From assembly GCF_006440775.1 (NCBI RefSeq), contig NZ_VFTZ01000036.1, positions 1-42,826 on the forward strand: a DNA stretch of 42,826 nt, written 5' to 3'. Below, in pieces: positions 8,925 to 15,943 of the stretch. The translations under genes were made by a program, and so were the position numbers. The number at the start of each line of letters is the position of its first letter. Position 1 is the first letter of the stretch. The stretch comes from Mesorhizobium sp. B2-7-2. Lineage in GTDB: Bacteria > Pseudomonadota > Alphaproteobacteria > Rhizobiales > Rhizobiaceae. The notes beneath the pieces were generated by a model that worked only from the letters and a program-made list of their open reading frames with translations, made no database searches and was not told the origin of the DNA.

Positions 8925-10091
8925 TCAGCGCCCAATCAACATCCGCGCGATGATGACACGCATGATCTCGTTCGTGCCTTCGAGGATCTGGTGGACGCGC
9001 AGGTCGCGGACCAGCTTCTCGATGCCGTAATCGTGCAGATAACCGTAGCCGCCGTGCAATTGCAGCGCCTGATTGGCGATGTCGAAGCCGATATCGGTAA
9101 CGAAGCGCTTGGCCATCGCGGACCATTTGCCGGCATCCGGCGCCTTGCGGTCGAGCTTCGAGGCGGCGGCGTAGAGGAAGATGCGGGCCGCCTGCAGCTC
9201 CGTCTCCATGTCGGCCAGCCTGAACTGCAGCGCCTGGAACTGGTTGATCTTGGAGCCGAAGGCCTTGCGCTCGGCGGTGTAGGCTAACGCCTTGTCGAGC
9301 GCCGATTGCGCGCCGCCAAGCGAACAGGCGGCGATGTTGAGCCGTCCGCCGTCGAGCCCGGCCATGGCGATGCCGAAGCCGGCGCCTTCCGCGGCAAGCA
9401 GGTTGTCGGCCGGCACCTTGCAATCCTCGAAGATGACCTGGCGGGTCGACTGCATGTGCCAGCCCATCTTGTGCTCGTTGGCGCCGAAGGACAGCCCCGG
9501 CGCATCCTTGGGCACGACGAAGGTCGAAATACCTTTCGGGCCGTCGCTGCCGGTGCGCGCCATCACGACATAGATGTCACTGTCGCCGGCGCCGGAGATG
9601 AACTGCTTGGCGCCGTTCAAGACATAGTCGCCGCCGCTCTTTACCGCGCGCGTCTTCAGCGCGGCCGCATCCGAGCCTGAACCGGGCTCGGTCAGGCAAT
9701 AGCTCGCGAGCCACTCCATGGAGGTCAGTTTCGGCAGGAAGCGCTGGCGCTGCTCGTCTGAGCCGAAGCGGTCGATCATCGAGGCCGCCATGTTGTGGAT
9801 GGAAATGAAGGATGAGAAGGCCGGATCGGCGTGGGCAAGCGCCTCGAAGATCAGCACGGCATCGAGCCGCCCAAGCGCCGAGCCGCCGACATCGTCGCGC
9901 ACATAGATGCCGCCGAGGCCGAGCGGCCCGGTCTCGCGGATCACATCGGCGGGGAAGTGCTTTGCCTTGTCCCAATCGAGCGCGTTGGGCGCGACGCGGT
10001 CCGCCGCGAAAGCCCGGGCCATCTCCTGGATGGCGCGCTGTTCCTCGTTGAGTTCGAATTGGCCAGTGCCCGCATCGACTGCCGCGTCCAT
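8925..10091 (-). CDS. Acyl-CoA dehydrogenase, isobutyryl-CoA dehydrogenase type
   Basis: This is a 388-residue FAD enzyme. The segment ASYCLTEPGSGSDAAAL is the family's flavin/substrate signature, and LHGGYGYLHDYGIEK followed by ILEGTNEIMR is the C-terminal signature with the catalytic glutamate region. The 20-bp spacing to mmsB argues for isobutyryl-CoA to methacrylyl-CoA oxidation in valine breakdown rather than another short-chain substrate. That specificity is an inference from context. The ATG at 10091 has GGGAG upstream. It is divergent from the cupin-cobQ pair; the 138-bp gap contains the palindrome GGCCTTCTGGCC and a GGAATGACGAA fragment resembling the end of repeat A. Confidence 0.9.
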   Translation of the reverse strand: MDAAVDAGTGQFELNEEQRAIQEMARAFAADRVAPNALDWDKAKHFPADVIRETGPLGLGGIYVRDDVGGSALGRLDAVLIFEALAHADPAFSSFISIHNMAASMIDRFGSDEQRQRFLPKLTSMEWLASYCLTEPGSGSDAAALKTRAVKSGGDYVLNGAKQFISGAGDSDIYVVMARTGSDGPKGISTFVVPKDAPGLSFGANEHKMGWHMQSTRQVIFEDCKVPADNLLAAEGAGFGIAMAGLDGGRLNIAACSLGGAQSALDKALAYTAERKAFGSKINQFQALQFRLADMETELQAARIFLYAAASKLDRKAPDAGKWSAMAKRFVTDIGFDIANQALQLHGGYGYLHDYGIEKLVRDLRVHQILEGTNEIMRVIIARMLIGR

Positions 10092-10229
10092 GGCGTGCTC
10101 CCTGTCGTTTCAGGCCTTCTGGCCTGTCGTTTTTGGCTTTGCGCGCCGTTCAATCTAGACCAATGATGCCGCCGCGCAACCGGGCCGTTGAGAACCGGCT
10201 GTGCATGGAATGACGAACGGAGCTCTTGC

Positions 10230-10835
10230 GTGCCAACAATTTTCGATGAGTTGCTGGAGCGATTGCAAGCCTATCTCGCCGGCGTCGACAACGATCTGGT
10301 GACGGATGAAGTCGCGCGCATCGGCTGGGACATGCCTGCACGTTCTCTCGAGCCGCGTGCGCTTGGCTGCCTTAGCCATCTCGATCGCATCGCCGAGTTG
10401 GCTCCGGCCGATGCCAGGCCATTGACGCGATTTGTTGCCGACCATCGGGACGAGTTGCGTTGGGGGCAGACCTATACCGAGGCCGATTTCGGGCCGAGCT
10501 TCATCGACAATTACGGCTGGCTGGAAGTGTTCGGCACACGCGGGCATTTCGTCAATGACAAGGTCGCGGCTGGCCTGCTGATCCTCGGGCCTGACATCGT
10601 CTATCCCGACCACCATCATATCGCCGAGGAGATCTACATCCCGCTGACCGGCGGCACGGAATGGCGGATGGGCGAGGGGAACTTTCATACGCGCGACGCC
10701 GGCGAGGTCATTCACCACGCCTCCAATGTCAGCCATGCCATGCGCACGGGCAAGGAACCGCTGATGGCGCTCTATCTCTGGCGCGGCGGACCGCTGGCGC
10801 AGAAATCGACCATTGGCTCAGGGGGCAGGGGCTGA
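10230..10835 (+). CDS. DMSP-lyase-like cupin protein (DddL/DddQ/DddW fold family)
   Basis: This is a 201-residue single-domain cupin. The core motif at residues 125-136 (YPDHHHIAEEIY) gives the H-x-H-x3-E-x-Y pattern (His128, His130, Glu134, Tyr136), and a second histidine follows in NVSHAM (His169). This matches the metal-binding and catalytic layout of cupin dimethylsulfoniopropionate lyases, which release dimethyl sulfide and acrylate. Length (about 200) also fits. I chose the GTG at 10230 because GGAG lies seven bases before it; an earlier in-frame start at 10188 has no such site. Its stop overlaps the cobQ start by one base (TGATG), implying translational coupling. DMSP cleavage is a family-level prediction; the true substrate in a soil organism may differ. 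Confidence 0.8.
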   Translation: MPTIFDELLERLQAYLAGVDNDLVTDEVARIGWDMPARSLEPRALGCLSHLDRIAELAPADARPLTRFVADHRDELRWGQTYTEADFGPSFIDNYGWLEVFGTRGHFVNDKVAAGLLILGPDIVYPDHHHIAEEIYIPLTGGTEWRMGEGNFHTRDAGEVIHHASNVSHAMRTGKEPLMALYLWRGGPLAQKSTIGSGGRG

Positions 10836-12310
10836 TGGGCAAGGCGATCATGCTGCAGGGCACCGGCTCGGATGTCGGCAAGACCGTGCTGGTGGCGGGG
10901 CTTTGCCGTGCTGCGAAGAATCGCGGGCTGAAGGTGCGGCCGTTCAAGCCGCAGAATATGTCGAACAACGCCGCCGTCGCCGATATTCCGGGCGACGACA
11001 AAGCCGGCGAAGGCGAGATCGGCCGCGGGCAATGGCTGCAGGCGCTGGCCTGCGGGGTGAGGCCGACCGTGCATATGAACCCGGTTCTGCTCAAGCCGCA
11101 GAGCGATATCGGCTCGCAAGTGGTGGTGCAGGGCAAGGTCTATGGCGAGGCGCGGGCGCGCGACTACCAGGCGTTGAAAGCCGGACTGATGGACGCGGTG
11201 CTCGATTCGTGGACGAAGGTGTCCGAGGGCGCCGACCTGGTCATCGTCGAGGGCGCGGGCTCGCCCGCCGAGATCAATCTCCGCAGCCGCGACATCGCCA
11301 ATATGGGCTTTGCCACGCGCGCCAATGTGCCGGTGATCCTGGTCGGCGACATCGACCGCGGCGGCGTGATTGCGTCGGTGGCCGGCACGCACCTGATCCT
11401 GCCGGAGGAAGACCGGCGCATGATCGCCGGCTATCTCATCAACAAGTTCCGCGGCGATGTCTCGTTGTTCGACGACGGGATCAGCGCGATCGAAAAATTC
11501 ACCGGTTGGCGTTGCTTCGGCGTCGTGCCGTGGCTGAAGGCGGCCGGGCGGCTGCCGTCCGAGGATTCGGTGGTGCTCGAACGCCTCGCTTCGGGCGAGA
11601 AACGGGCGCTGAAGGTTGCGGTGCCGATGCTGGCGCGCATCGCCAATTTCGACGATCTCGATCCGCTGAAAGCCGAGCCGCAGGTCGAGGTGGTGTTCGT
11701 GCCGCCGGGCAAGAGGCTGCCGGAAGATGCCGGGCTGGTGGTCATCCCCGGCTCCAAATCGACGATCGGCGATCTCCTGAAATTCCGCGAGAACGGCTGG
11801 GATCGCGATCTCCTCGCCCATCGCAAGCGCGGCGGTCATGTCGTCGGCATCTGCGGCGGCTACCAGATGCTCGGCCGCATGGTGCGCGATCCCGACGGCA
11901 TCGAAGGCAGCGTCACCGAAGCCGAGGGCCTTGGCCTGCTCGACATCGAAACGGTGATGGAACCTGAGAAGACTGTGCGCAATTCAAGCGCGCATTCGGT
12001 GCAGTTCGGCCTGCCGCTCGAAGGCTACGAAATCCATCTCGGCCGCACCACCGGCCCGGACGCGGCGCGGCCATCGACAATCCTCAACGGCGTTGAGGAC
12101 GGCGCGGTCTCCGCCGACGGCAAGGTCATCGGCACCTATCTGCACGGACTGTTTTCCGCCGACGCTTTTCGCGCCGCCTACCTGGAGAGCCTTGGCGTCA
12201 GGGGAGGCGGCATCGACTATCGCGCGGATGTCGAGAAGGCGCTGGACGAGGTCGCGGCCGAGCTGGAGAGACACCTCGACTGCGACGCGATTTTTGGTCT
12301 GGCGCGATAG
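10835..12310 (+). CDS. cobQ: Cobyric acid synthase
   Basis: This 491-residue enzyme amidates four carboxyl side chains of adenosyl-cobyrinic acid a,c-diamide to cobyric acid, using glutamine and ATP, in cobalamin biosynthesis. The N-terminal dethiobiotin-synthetase-like ATPase domain has the P-loop GTGSDVGKTV (residues 8-17). The C-terminal class I glutamine amidotransferase domain has its nucleophile in GGHVVGICGGYQMLG and its catalytic histidine in GTYLHGLF. The start is fixed by the TGATG overlap with the cupin gene; GGGGGCAGGGG lies just upstream. Other cob genes are absent here, although cobQ usually sits in a cob cluster. No cobalamin riboswitch is seen between the genes or upstream of the cupin. 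Confidence 0.95.
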   Translation: MGKAIMLQGTGSDVGKTVLVAGLCRAAKNRGLKVRPFKPQNMSNNAAVADIPGDDKAGEGEIGRGQWLQALACGVRPTVHMNPVLLKPQSDIGSQVVVQGKVYGEARARDYQALKAGLMDAVLDSWTKVSEGADLVIVEGAGSPAEINLRSRDIANMGFATRANVPVILVGDIDRGGVIASVAGTHLILPEEDRRMIAGYLINKFRGDVSLFDDGISAIEKFTGWRCFGVVPWLKAAGRLPSEDSVVLERLASGEKRALKVAVPMLARIANFDDLDPLKAEPQVEVVFVPPGKRLPEDAGLVVIPGSKSTIGDLLKFRENGWDRDLLAHRKRGGHVVGICGGYQMLGRMVRDPDGIEGSVTEAEGLGLLDIETVMEPEKTVRNSSAHSVQFGLPLEGYEIHLGRTTGPDAARPSTILNGVEDGAVSADGKVIGTYLHGLFSADAFRAAYLESLGVRGGGIDYRADVEKALDEVAAELERHLDCDAIFGLAR

Positions 12311-12336
12311 GCCTCTCACCAACACGAGTCATTTGG

Positions 12337-12513
12337 TCGTCATTCTATGGCGGAGCAAGGAGCGACGCGCGCAGACCATAGAATCCATTCCGTGAGGCTA
12401 AGGCATTGCAACGGTGCAGAATTCTGCTCCGCCGCGCCCTTCGATCAAGGTCACGGAATGGATCCTCGGGTCTACGCGTCCGCTACGCTCCCGCTCCGCC
12501 CGTGGATGACGAA
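12337..12513 (+). repeat. Interspersed repeat A, copy 2
   Basis: Same three-arm layout as the copy at 7570, in the same orientation: an ATTCTATGG/CCATAGAAT hairpin, a central ATCCATTCCGTGA arm answered by GGTCACGGAATGGAT, then a third hairpin ending CCCGTGGATGACGA. Copy 3 follows after about 40 bp, making a direct tandem with a 217-bp period. Confidence 0.88.
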
Positions 12514-12553
12514 GTTCAGGCGCTTTCGCCAACCTCGGAGCCGCCCTGTCGCG

Positions 12554-12735
12554 TCGTCATTCTATGGCGGAGCAAGGAGCGAAGCGACGCGCGCAGACCA
12601 TAGAATCCATTCCGTGACGTCAAAACGTTGCGAGGGTGCAGAATTCTGCGCCGCTGCGCTCTTCGATCAAGGTCACGGAATGGATCCTCGGGTCTGCGCG
12701 TCCGCTACGCTCCCGCTCCGCCCGTGGATGACGAA
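12554..12735 (+). repeat. Interspersed repeat A, copy 3 (tandem with copy 2)
   Basis: Nearly identical to copy 2 and in the same orientation. Copies 2 and 3 fill most of the 459-bp gap between cobQ and the VOC gene, which shows no gene of its own. The centre of the middle arm holds a small palindrome, GCAGAATTCTGC, also found in the copies at 12337 and 37982. Confidence 0.88.
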
Positions 12736-12769
12736 GTCCTTCGCCACCTGGAGCGCGGCGATAACAGAG

Positions 12770-13189
12770 CTACGCCTTCTCTCCCGCCTTCGGCCAGTAA
12801 GTACCGAAGGACCAGACATTGCCTTCCGGGTCGAGGCAGATGAACTCGCGGCTGCCATAGTCGCGGTCGACCAGTTCCTGGATGATTTTCGCGCCGGCCT
12901 TCTCGGCACGCGCATAGGCGGCGTCGGCGTCATCGACGGCGATGTAGATCGACTTGCCGCCGCCACCGCCGGGCGCGCCGACCATCTTGCCGTAATCGTC
13001 GTCGCGTGCCGTACCCAGCATGATCATCGAGGACCCGAAAGTGAGCTCGGCATGGTGGACGATGTCGCCCTCGCCATAGCGGGCGCGAAGTTCGAAGCCG
13101 AAGGCCTCGCTGAGCCAGTCGATCATCTTGGCGGCGTTCCTGTAGCGCAGGGCCGGATAGAGACGGGGTGCTTCGTTTGCTGTCGGCAT
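12770..13189 (-). CDS. VOC family (glyoxalase/bleomycin resistance-like) protein
   Basis: This is a 139-residue protein of the vicinal oxygen chelate superfamily, built from two beta-alpha-beta-beta-beta modules. It opens with RLYPALRYRNAAKMIDWLSEAFGFE and ends DPEGNVWSFGTYWP, the usual order of the PhnB/YdcE-like branch. The SREFICLDPEGN segment contains the conserved C-terminal metal or ligand-binding acid. I chose the ATG at 13189 because GAGGG lies eight bases upstream; a longer start at 13231 has none. It lies 84 bp downstream of the AraC regulator on the same strand, suggesting joint control. The substrate is unknown. Confidence 0.85.
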   Translation of the reverse strand: MPTANEAPRLYPALRYRNAAKMIDWLSEAFGFELRARYGEGDIVHHAELTFGSSMIMLGTARDDDYGKMVGAPGGGGGKSIYIAVDDADAAYARAEKAGAKIIQELVDRDYGSREFICLDPEGNVWSFGTYWPKAGEKA

Positions 13190-13273
13190 GACAATATCCC
13201 TCGGTCGGTTGATGAATGCCAGTCTGCGCAAAGGCGGTCTCGGCGTCTTGAAGAAATGTTACCTCGCTCAGGC

Positions 13274-14107
13274 CTACATCGACGTTGCGAGACCGGTCGG
13301 CGTTTCGCCGGCCAACTGACGGAACTCGCGCACCAGATGCGCCTGGTCGGCGTAGCCGCAATCGGCGGCGATGTCGGCCCAGTCATGGTCCTGCCGTTTC
13401 GACTGGGACAGCGCGCGGTTGAAGCGCACGATGCGTGACAATGTCTTCGGGCCGATGCCGATCGCGTCGGTGAATCTCGCCGCCAGATGCTTGCGGCTCC
13501 AGCCGATCTCGCCGGCGAGCGTCGAAATGCGGGTGCGGCCGCCCGACGCAATGACCGCCCTGTAGGCCCAGGCGATTTCCGGTGAAAGCGCATTCGCCTC
13601 GACAAGGCGGCTGGTAATGAATCCCTCGGCAATGTCGAAGCGCGCGTTCCAATGCGATGCCTCGCCAAGCCGGTCGCGCAATGCGATGCCGTCAAAGCCC
13701 AGCGCATCGTCCAACCCGACCATGCGATCGCGCAACTCGCTCATCGGCAGGCCGAAGAACTGCCTGGCGCCAAGCGGGGTGAAATTGACCTGGACGCAGC
13801 AGGCGCCGCCAAAGGATTCGATCATGACCGGCCCGGCATAGAGGCCGGCGGCGAAGCTGGCGTAGCGGTCATTGTCGCCCGGGCTGTGGCCGAGCCCAAT
13901 GGCAAAGGCTTCGGCGAAGCTGATCACCAGCGGCACGGTCAGCGAAGCATATTCGACGATGCGGAAATGGCCGGGACAGGTCTCGCGATAGCCGCAGATA
14001 TCGGTGACGATGCCCGCAAGCGAGGCGGCGGGCTTGCGCCGCACCATCTCGAAATGGAGGGCGGGAGAGCGATTATCCTGGCGATGGCGCTCTGGCTCGT
14101 CGGACAT
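13274..14107 (-). CDS. AraC family transcriptional regulator
   Basis: This is a 277-residue regulator. Residues 1-165 form a ligand-sensing domain without a recognised signature. From about residue 185 a two-helix-turn-helix AraC domain follows (ISTLAGEIGWSRKHLAARF, then DWADIAADCGYADQAHLVRE), ending FRQLAGETPTGL. The second helix-turn-helix with GYADQAHLVREF is characteristic. It immediately precedes the VOC gene in the same direction, which it may control together with itself. No inducer can be inferred. Confidence 0.9.
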   Translation of the reverse strand: MSDEPERHRQDNRSPALHFEMVRRKPAASLAGIVTDICGYRETCPGHFRIVEYASLTVPLVISFAEAFAIGLGHSPGDNDRYASFAAGLYAGPVMIESFGGACCVQVNFTPLGARQFFGLPMSELRDRMVGLDDALGFDGIALRDRLGEASHWNARFDIAEGFITSRLVEANALSPEIAWAYRAVIASGGRTRISTLAGEIGWSRKHLAARFTDAIGIGPKTLSRIVRFNRALSQSKRQDHDWADIAADCGYADQAHLVREFRQLAGETPTGLATSM

Positions 14108-14144
14108 GATCCGAACCTAGCAGAACACCCCCTCGAAAATCAAA

Positions 14145-14167
14145 AGCGCCCGGCAGGGCCGGGCGCT
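14145..14167 (-). terminator. Rho-independent terminator after the 56-residue membrane protein gene
   Basis: A perfect 10-bp stem, AGCGCCCGGC with GCCGGGCGCT, encloses an AGG loop. On the minus strand the stem is followed by TTTTGATTTT. It lies 25 bp past the stop of the small membrane protein gene. Confidence 0.85.
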
Positions 14168-14191
14168 CCGAGTTGCCTGAGAATGCTGTGC

Positions 14192-14362
14192 TCAGGCGCC
14201 GCGCATCAAACAGCCGGCGGCGAGCACGATGTAGGCGATAAGCATGATCCAAACGGACGCAAGCGGAATAAATGCAAGAACGCCAAGCGCGGCAAGAAGG
14301 CCGATGATGGCGATAACCAACGAAATGATGAACACGATCTGGGTGGGCGCACTGAGATTCAT
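14192..14362 (-). CDS. Small two-helix membrane protein (hypothetical)
   Basis: This is a 56-residue, strongly hydrophobic protein (MNLSAPTQIVFIISLVIAII...) with two likely transmembrane helices at about residues 8-29 and 31-52, a short loop between, and an RGA C-terminus. TGGAGGGACC lies just upstream of the ATG at 14362, and a good terminator follows the gene, so it is very probably expressed. It follows the TauE/SafE gene by 53 bp on the same strand. I know no function for it. Confidence 0.75.
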   Translation of the reverse strand: MNLSAPTQIVFIISLVIAIIGLLAALGVLAFIPLASVWIMLIAYIVLAAGCLMRGA

Positions 14363-14415
14363 GTCTGGTCCCTCCAACATGATTCGCAACACCAGAACTC
14401 TACCAGCAGGAGGCC

Positions 14416-15201
14416 TCACACACCAACCAGTTGGCGCAAAGGATTGGCGGGATCGGCCAAGAGCTTGATCGCGAGCGCCACGCACACGGTCACCAGCAGC
14501 GGCTTGATCAGCTTCGCGCCAATCCGGATGGCCAGGCTTGCGCCGACACGGGCGCCGATGAACTGCGCCACGCCCATCATCAAGCCGATCTTCCAATCGA
14601 TGACGCCGACGGCGGCGAAAACGACGAAGCCGCCGATGTTGGAGGCGAAATTGAGCAGCTTGGTGTGCGCCGTCGCTTTGAGCACGCCGTAGCCAGCGAG
14701 CGTGACGAAGGCGAGCATGTAGAAGGAGCCGGCGCCGGGACCGAAGAGCCCGTCGTAGAAGCCGATCAGCGGCGGGACGCTCAGTCCGAACAGGAAGGGC
14801 GACAGCCGCTCGGCGCGGTCGACGTCGTCCATGTTCGGCTTCAGCGCGAAATAGAGCGCGATGGCGATCAGCAGCACCGGCAGCAGGGCGCGCATGAAAT
14901 CGCCGGGCACGACGGTCGCCAAAAGCGCCCCGACCGCGCCGCCGGCAAGCGCCAGCGCGGCGGACGGCAGCTGGCGGCGCAGGTCGACCTGACCCTTGGC
15001 GGCGTAATGGATAGTGGCCGAGCCGGACCCGAACATGCCCTGCAATTTGTTAGTGCCAAGTGCTGCCACCGGCGAAAAGCCGGCGAGCAGCAGCGCCGGG
15101 ATGGTGATCAGCCCGCCGCCGCCGGCGATCGAATCGACAAAGCCTGCCGCGAAAGCGGCGGCGACGAGAATAAGGACAGTCTGCAGGGTAAGGTCGATCA
15201 T
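14416..15201 (-). CDS. TauE/SafE family sulfite exporter-like permease
   Basis: This is a 261-residue inner-membrane protein with about eight helices. The N-terminal half carries FVDSIAGGGGLITIPALLLAG and the C-terminal half repeats a similar glycine-rich segment (GFYDGLFGPGAGSFYMLAF), the duplicated layout of the TSUP family. Characterised members export sulfite, sulfoacetate or organic acids. The ATG at 15201 has only a weak ribosome-binding site (AGG 13 bases upstream). A type B repeat lies upstream, between this gene and the divergent TerB gene. Confidence 0.88.
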   Translation of the reverse strand: MIDLTLQTVLILVAAAFAAGFVDSIAGGGGLITIPALLLAGFSPVAALGTNKLQGMFGSGSATIHYAAKGQVDLRRQLPSAALALAGGAVGALLATVVPGDFMRALLPVLLIAIALYFALKPNMDDVDRAERLSPFLFGLSVPPLIGFYDGLFGPGAGSFYMLAFVTLAGYGVLKATAHTKLLNFASNIGGFVVFAAVGVIDWKIGLMMGVAQFIGARVGASLAIRIGAKLIKPLLVTVCVALAIKLLADPANPLRQLVGV

Positions 15202-15260
15202 CGGGGAGGGGCGCCTGGAAGGAAGCCGCAGCTTCCATCATGCTCGCCCCGTTTGCGCAA

Positions 15261-15394
15261 GAGCGATTCCACGCCACAGCGGTTCGCCGTCACGCGCCGA
15301 ACCGCTCTGTTCTTGTTTTGACCTAAATTCCGGTCGGAAGGCTACGGCGAAGTCGCCGAGCCTAAACGCTCACACTTTTCCTGGAATTGCTCTA
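15261..15394 (+). repeat. Mosaic palindromic repeat B, copy 1
   Basis: It runs from GAGCGATTCC to CCTGGAATTGCTCTA. Inside are AGCGGTTCG.../...CGAACCGCTC (a hairpin), a TTGTTTTGA-x-CTAAATTCCGG block and CACTTTTCCTGGAATTGC. Related copies are at 18445, 26512 (inverted) and 33762, with a weaker one near 15857-15935. Its ends match rhizobial intergenic mosaic elements. Confidence 0.8.
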
Positions 15395-15430
15395 ACAATC
15401 CAATCGGAACAGCAAGGGAGCTTGGTGGCG

Positions 15431-15856
15431 ATGGCGCTGCTTGACCAGATACGTTCGATCTTCGACGGTGACCCGGGTGTGCGCAAGGTGGCGGACGACC
15501 CTGTGCTGTCGGCGGAATTGCTGATGCTGTTCCGCATGATCCTGGCCGACGGCTCGGTCTCGGAGAGCGAGATGGTCGTCTTCCGGCATATCTGCAAGGA
15601 AGCCTTCGGCATTCCGGAGGCCAGCATCGACAGCGTCGTCGAATATCTCAACGATTATGGCTACGAGACCAACAGCTCGCAGGCGATCGCGCTGTTCCGC
15701 GACCTCGATGTCGAGCGCCGGAAGCTGCTTGCGCGCCACATGGCCGAGATCGCCAAGGCCGATGCCAGGCTGGCGGAGAGCGAGGTGAAGCTTCTGCGCC
15801 GCACGCTCGACCTGCTCGACATCAGCCCCGTCGATTTGGTGAAGCCGGAGCGCTGA
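15431..15856 (+). CDS. TerB family tellurite resistance-like protein
   Basis: This is a 141-residue, all-helical acidic protein of the TerB/DjlA-N fold. The pattern LLMLFRMILADGSVSESEM followed by IAKADARLAESEVKLLRRTL shows the two EF-hand-like acidic motifs of the family, which are thought to bind metal. The exact role is unknown; in other bacteria TerB proteins join membrane-linked stress complexes. The ATG at 15431 is listed. An in-frame GTG six bases earlier (15425) is an alternative, since AAGGGAG lies at 15414-15420. It is monocistronic between a type B repeat and the ABC transporter genes that converge on it. Confidence 0.8.
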   Translation: MALLDQIRSIFDGDPGVRKVADDPVLSAELLMLFRMILADGSVSESEMVVFRHICKEAFGIPEASIDSVVEYLNDYGYETNSSQAIALFRDLDVERRKLLARHMAEIAKADARLAESEVKLLRRTLDLLDISPVDLVKPER

Positions 15857-15935
15857 AGCAATTCCAGGGCAAGGGGAAGCGGTTAGCCTCGCCGACTTCG
15901 CCATAGCCTTCCGTCGGGAATTGCCTCAAACAAGG
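15857..15935 (-). repeat. Degenerate mosaic repeat B between terB-like gene and ABC genes
   Basis: AGCAATTCCAGGGCAAGG and GTCGGGAATTGCCTC are related to the ends of the B elements but more diverged, with a different centre. Any terminator for the two converging genes would have to lie in this 87-bp gap. Confidence 0.5.
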
Positions 15936-15943
15936 AAGCTGGC

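Noticed and set aside
8020..9423. 467-residue dehydrogenase with an N-terminal extension
   Set aside because: The extension overlaps the acyl-CoA dehydrogenase gene and has shadow composition; the ATG at 8904 has a proper ribosome-binding site.
10092..10229. Cobalamin riboswitch upstream of cobQ
   Set aside because: The gap before the cupin is only 138 bp and shows no B12-box-like sequence; there is no gap before cobQ.
7570..12735. CRISPR array
   Set aside because: Units are ~180 bp with internal palindromes and irregular spacing, without short unique spacers or cas genes.
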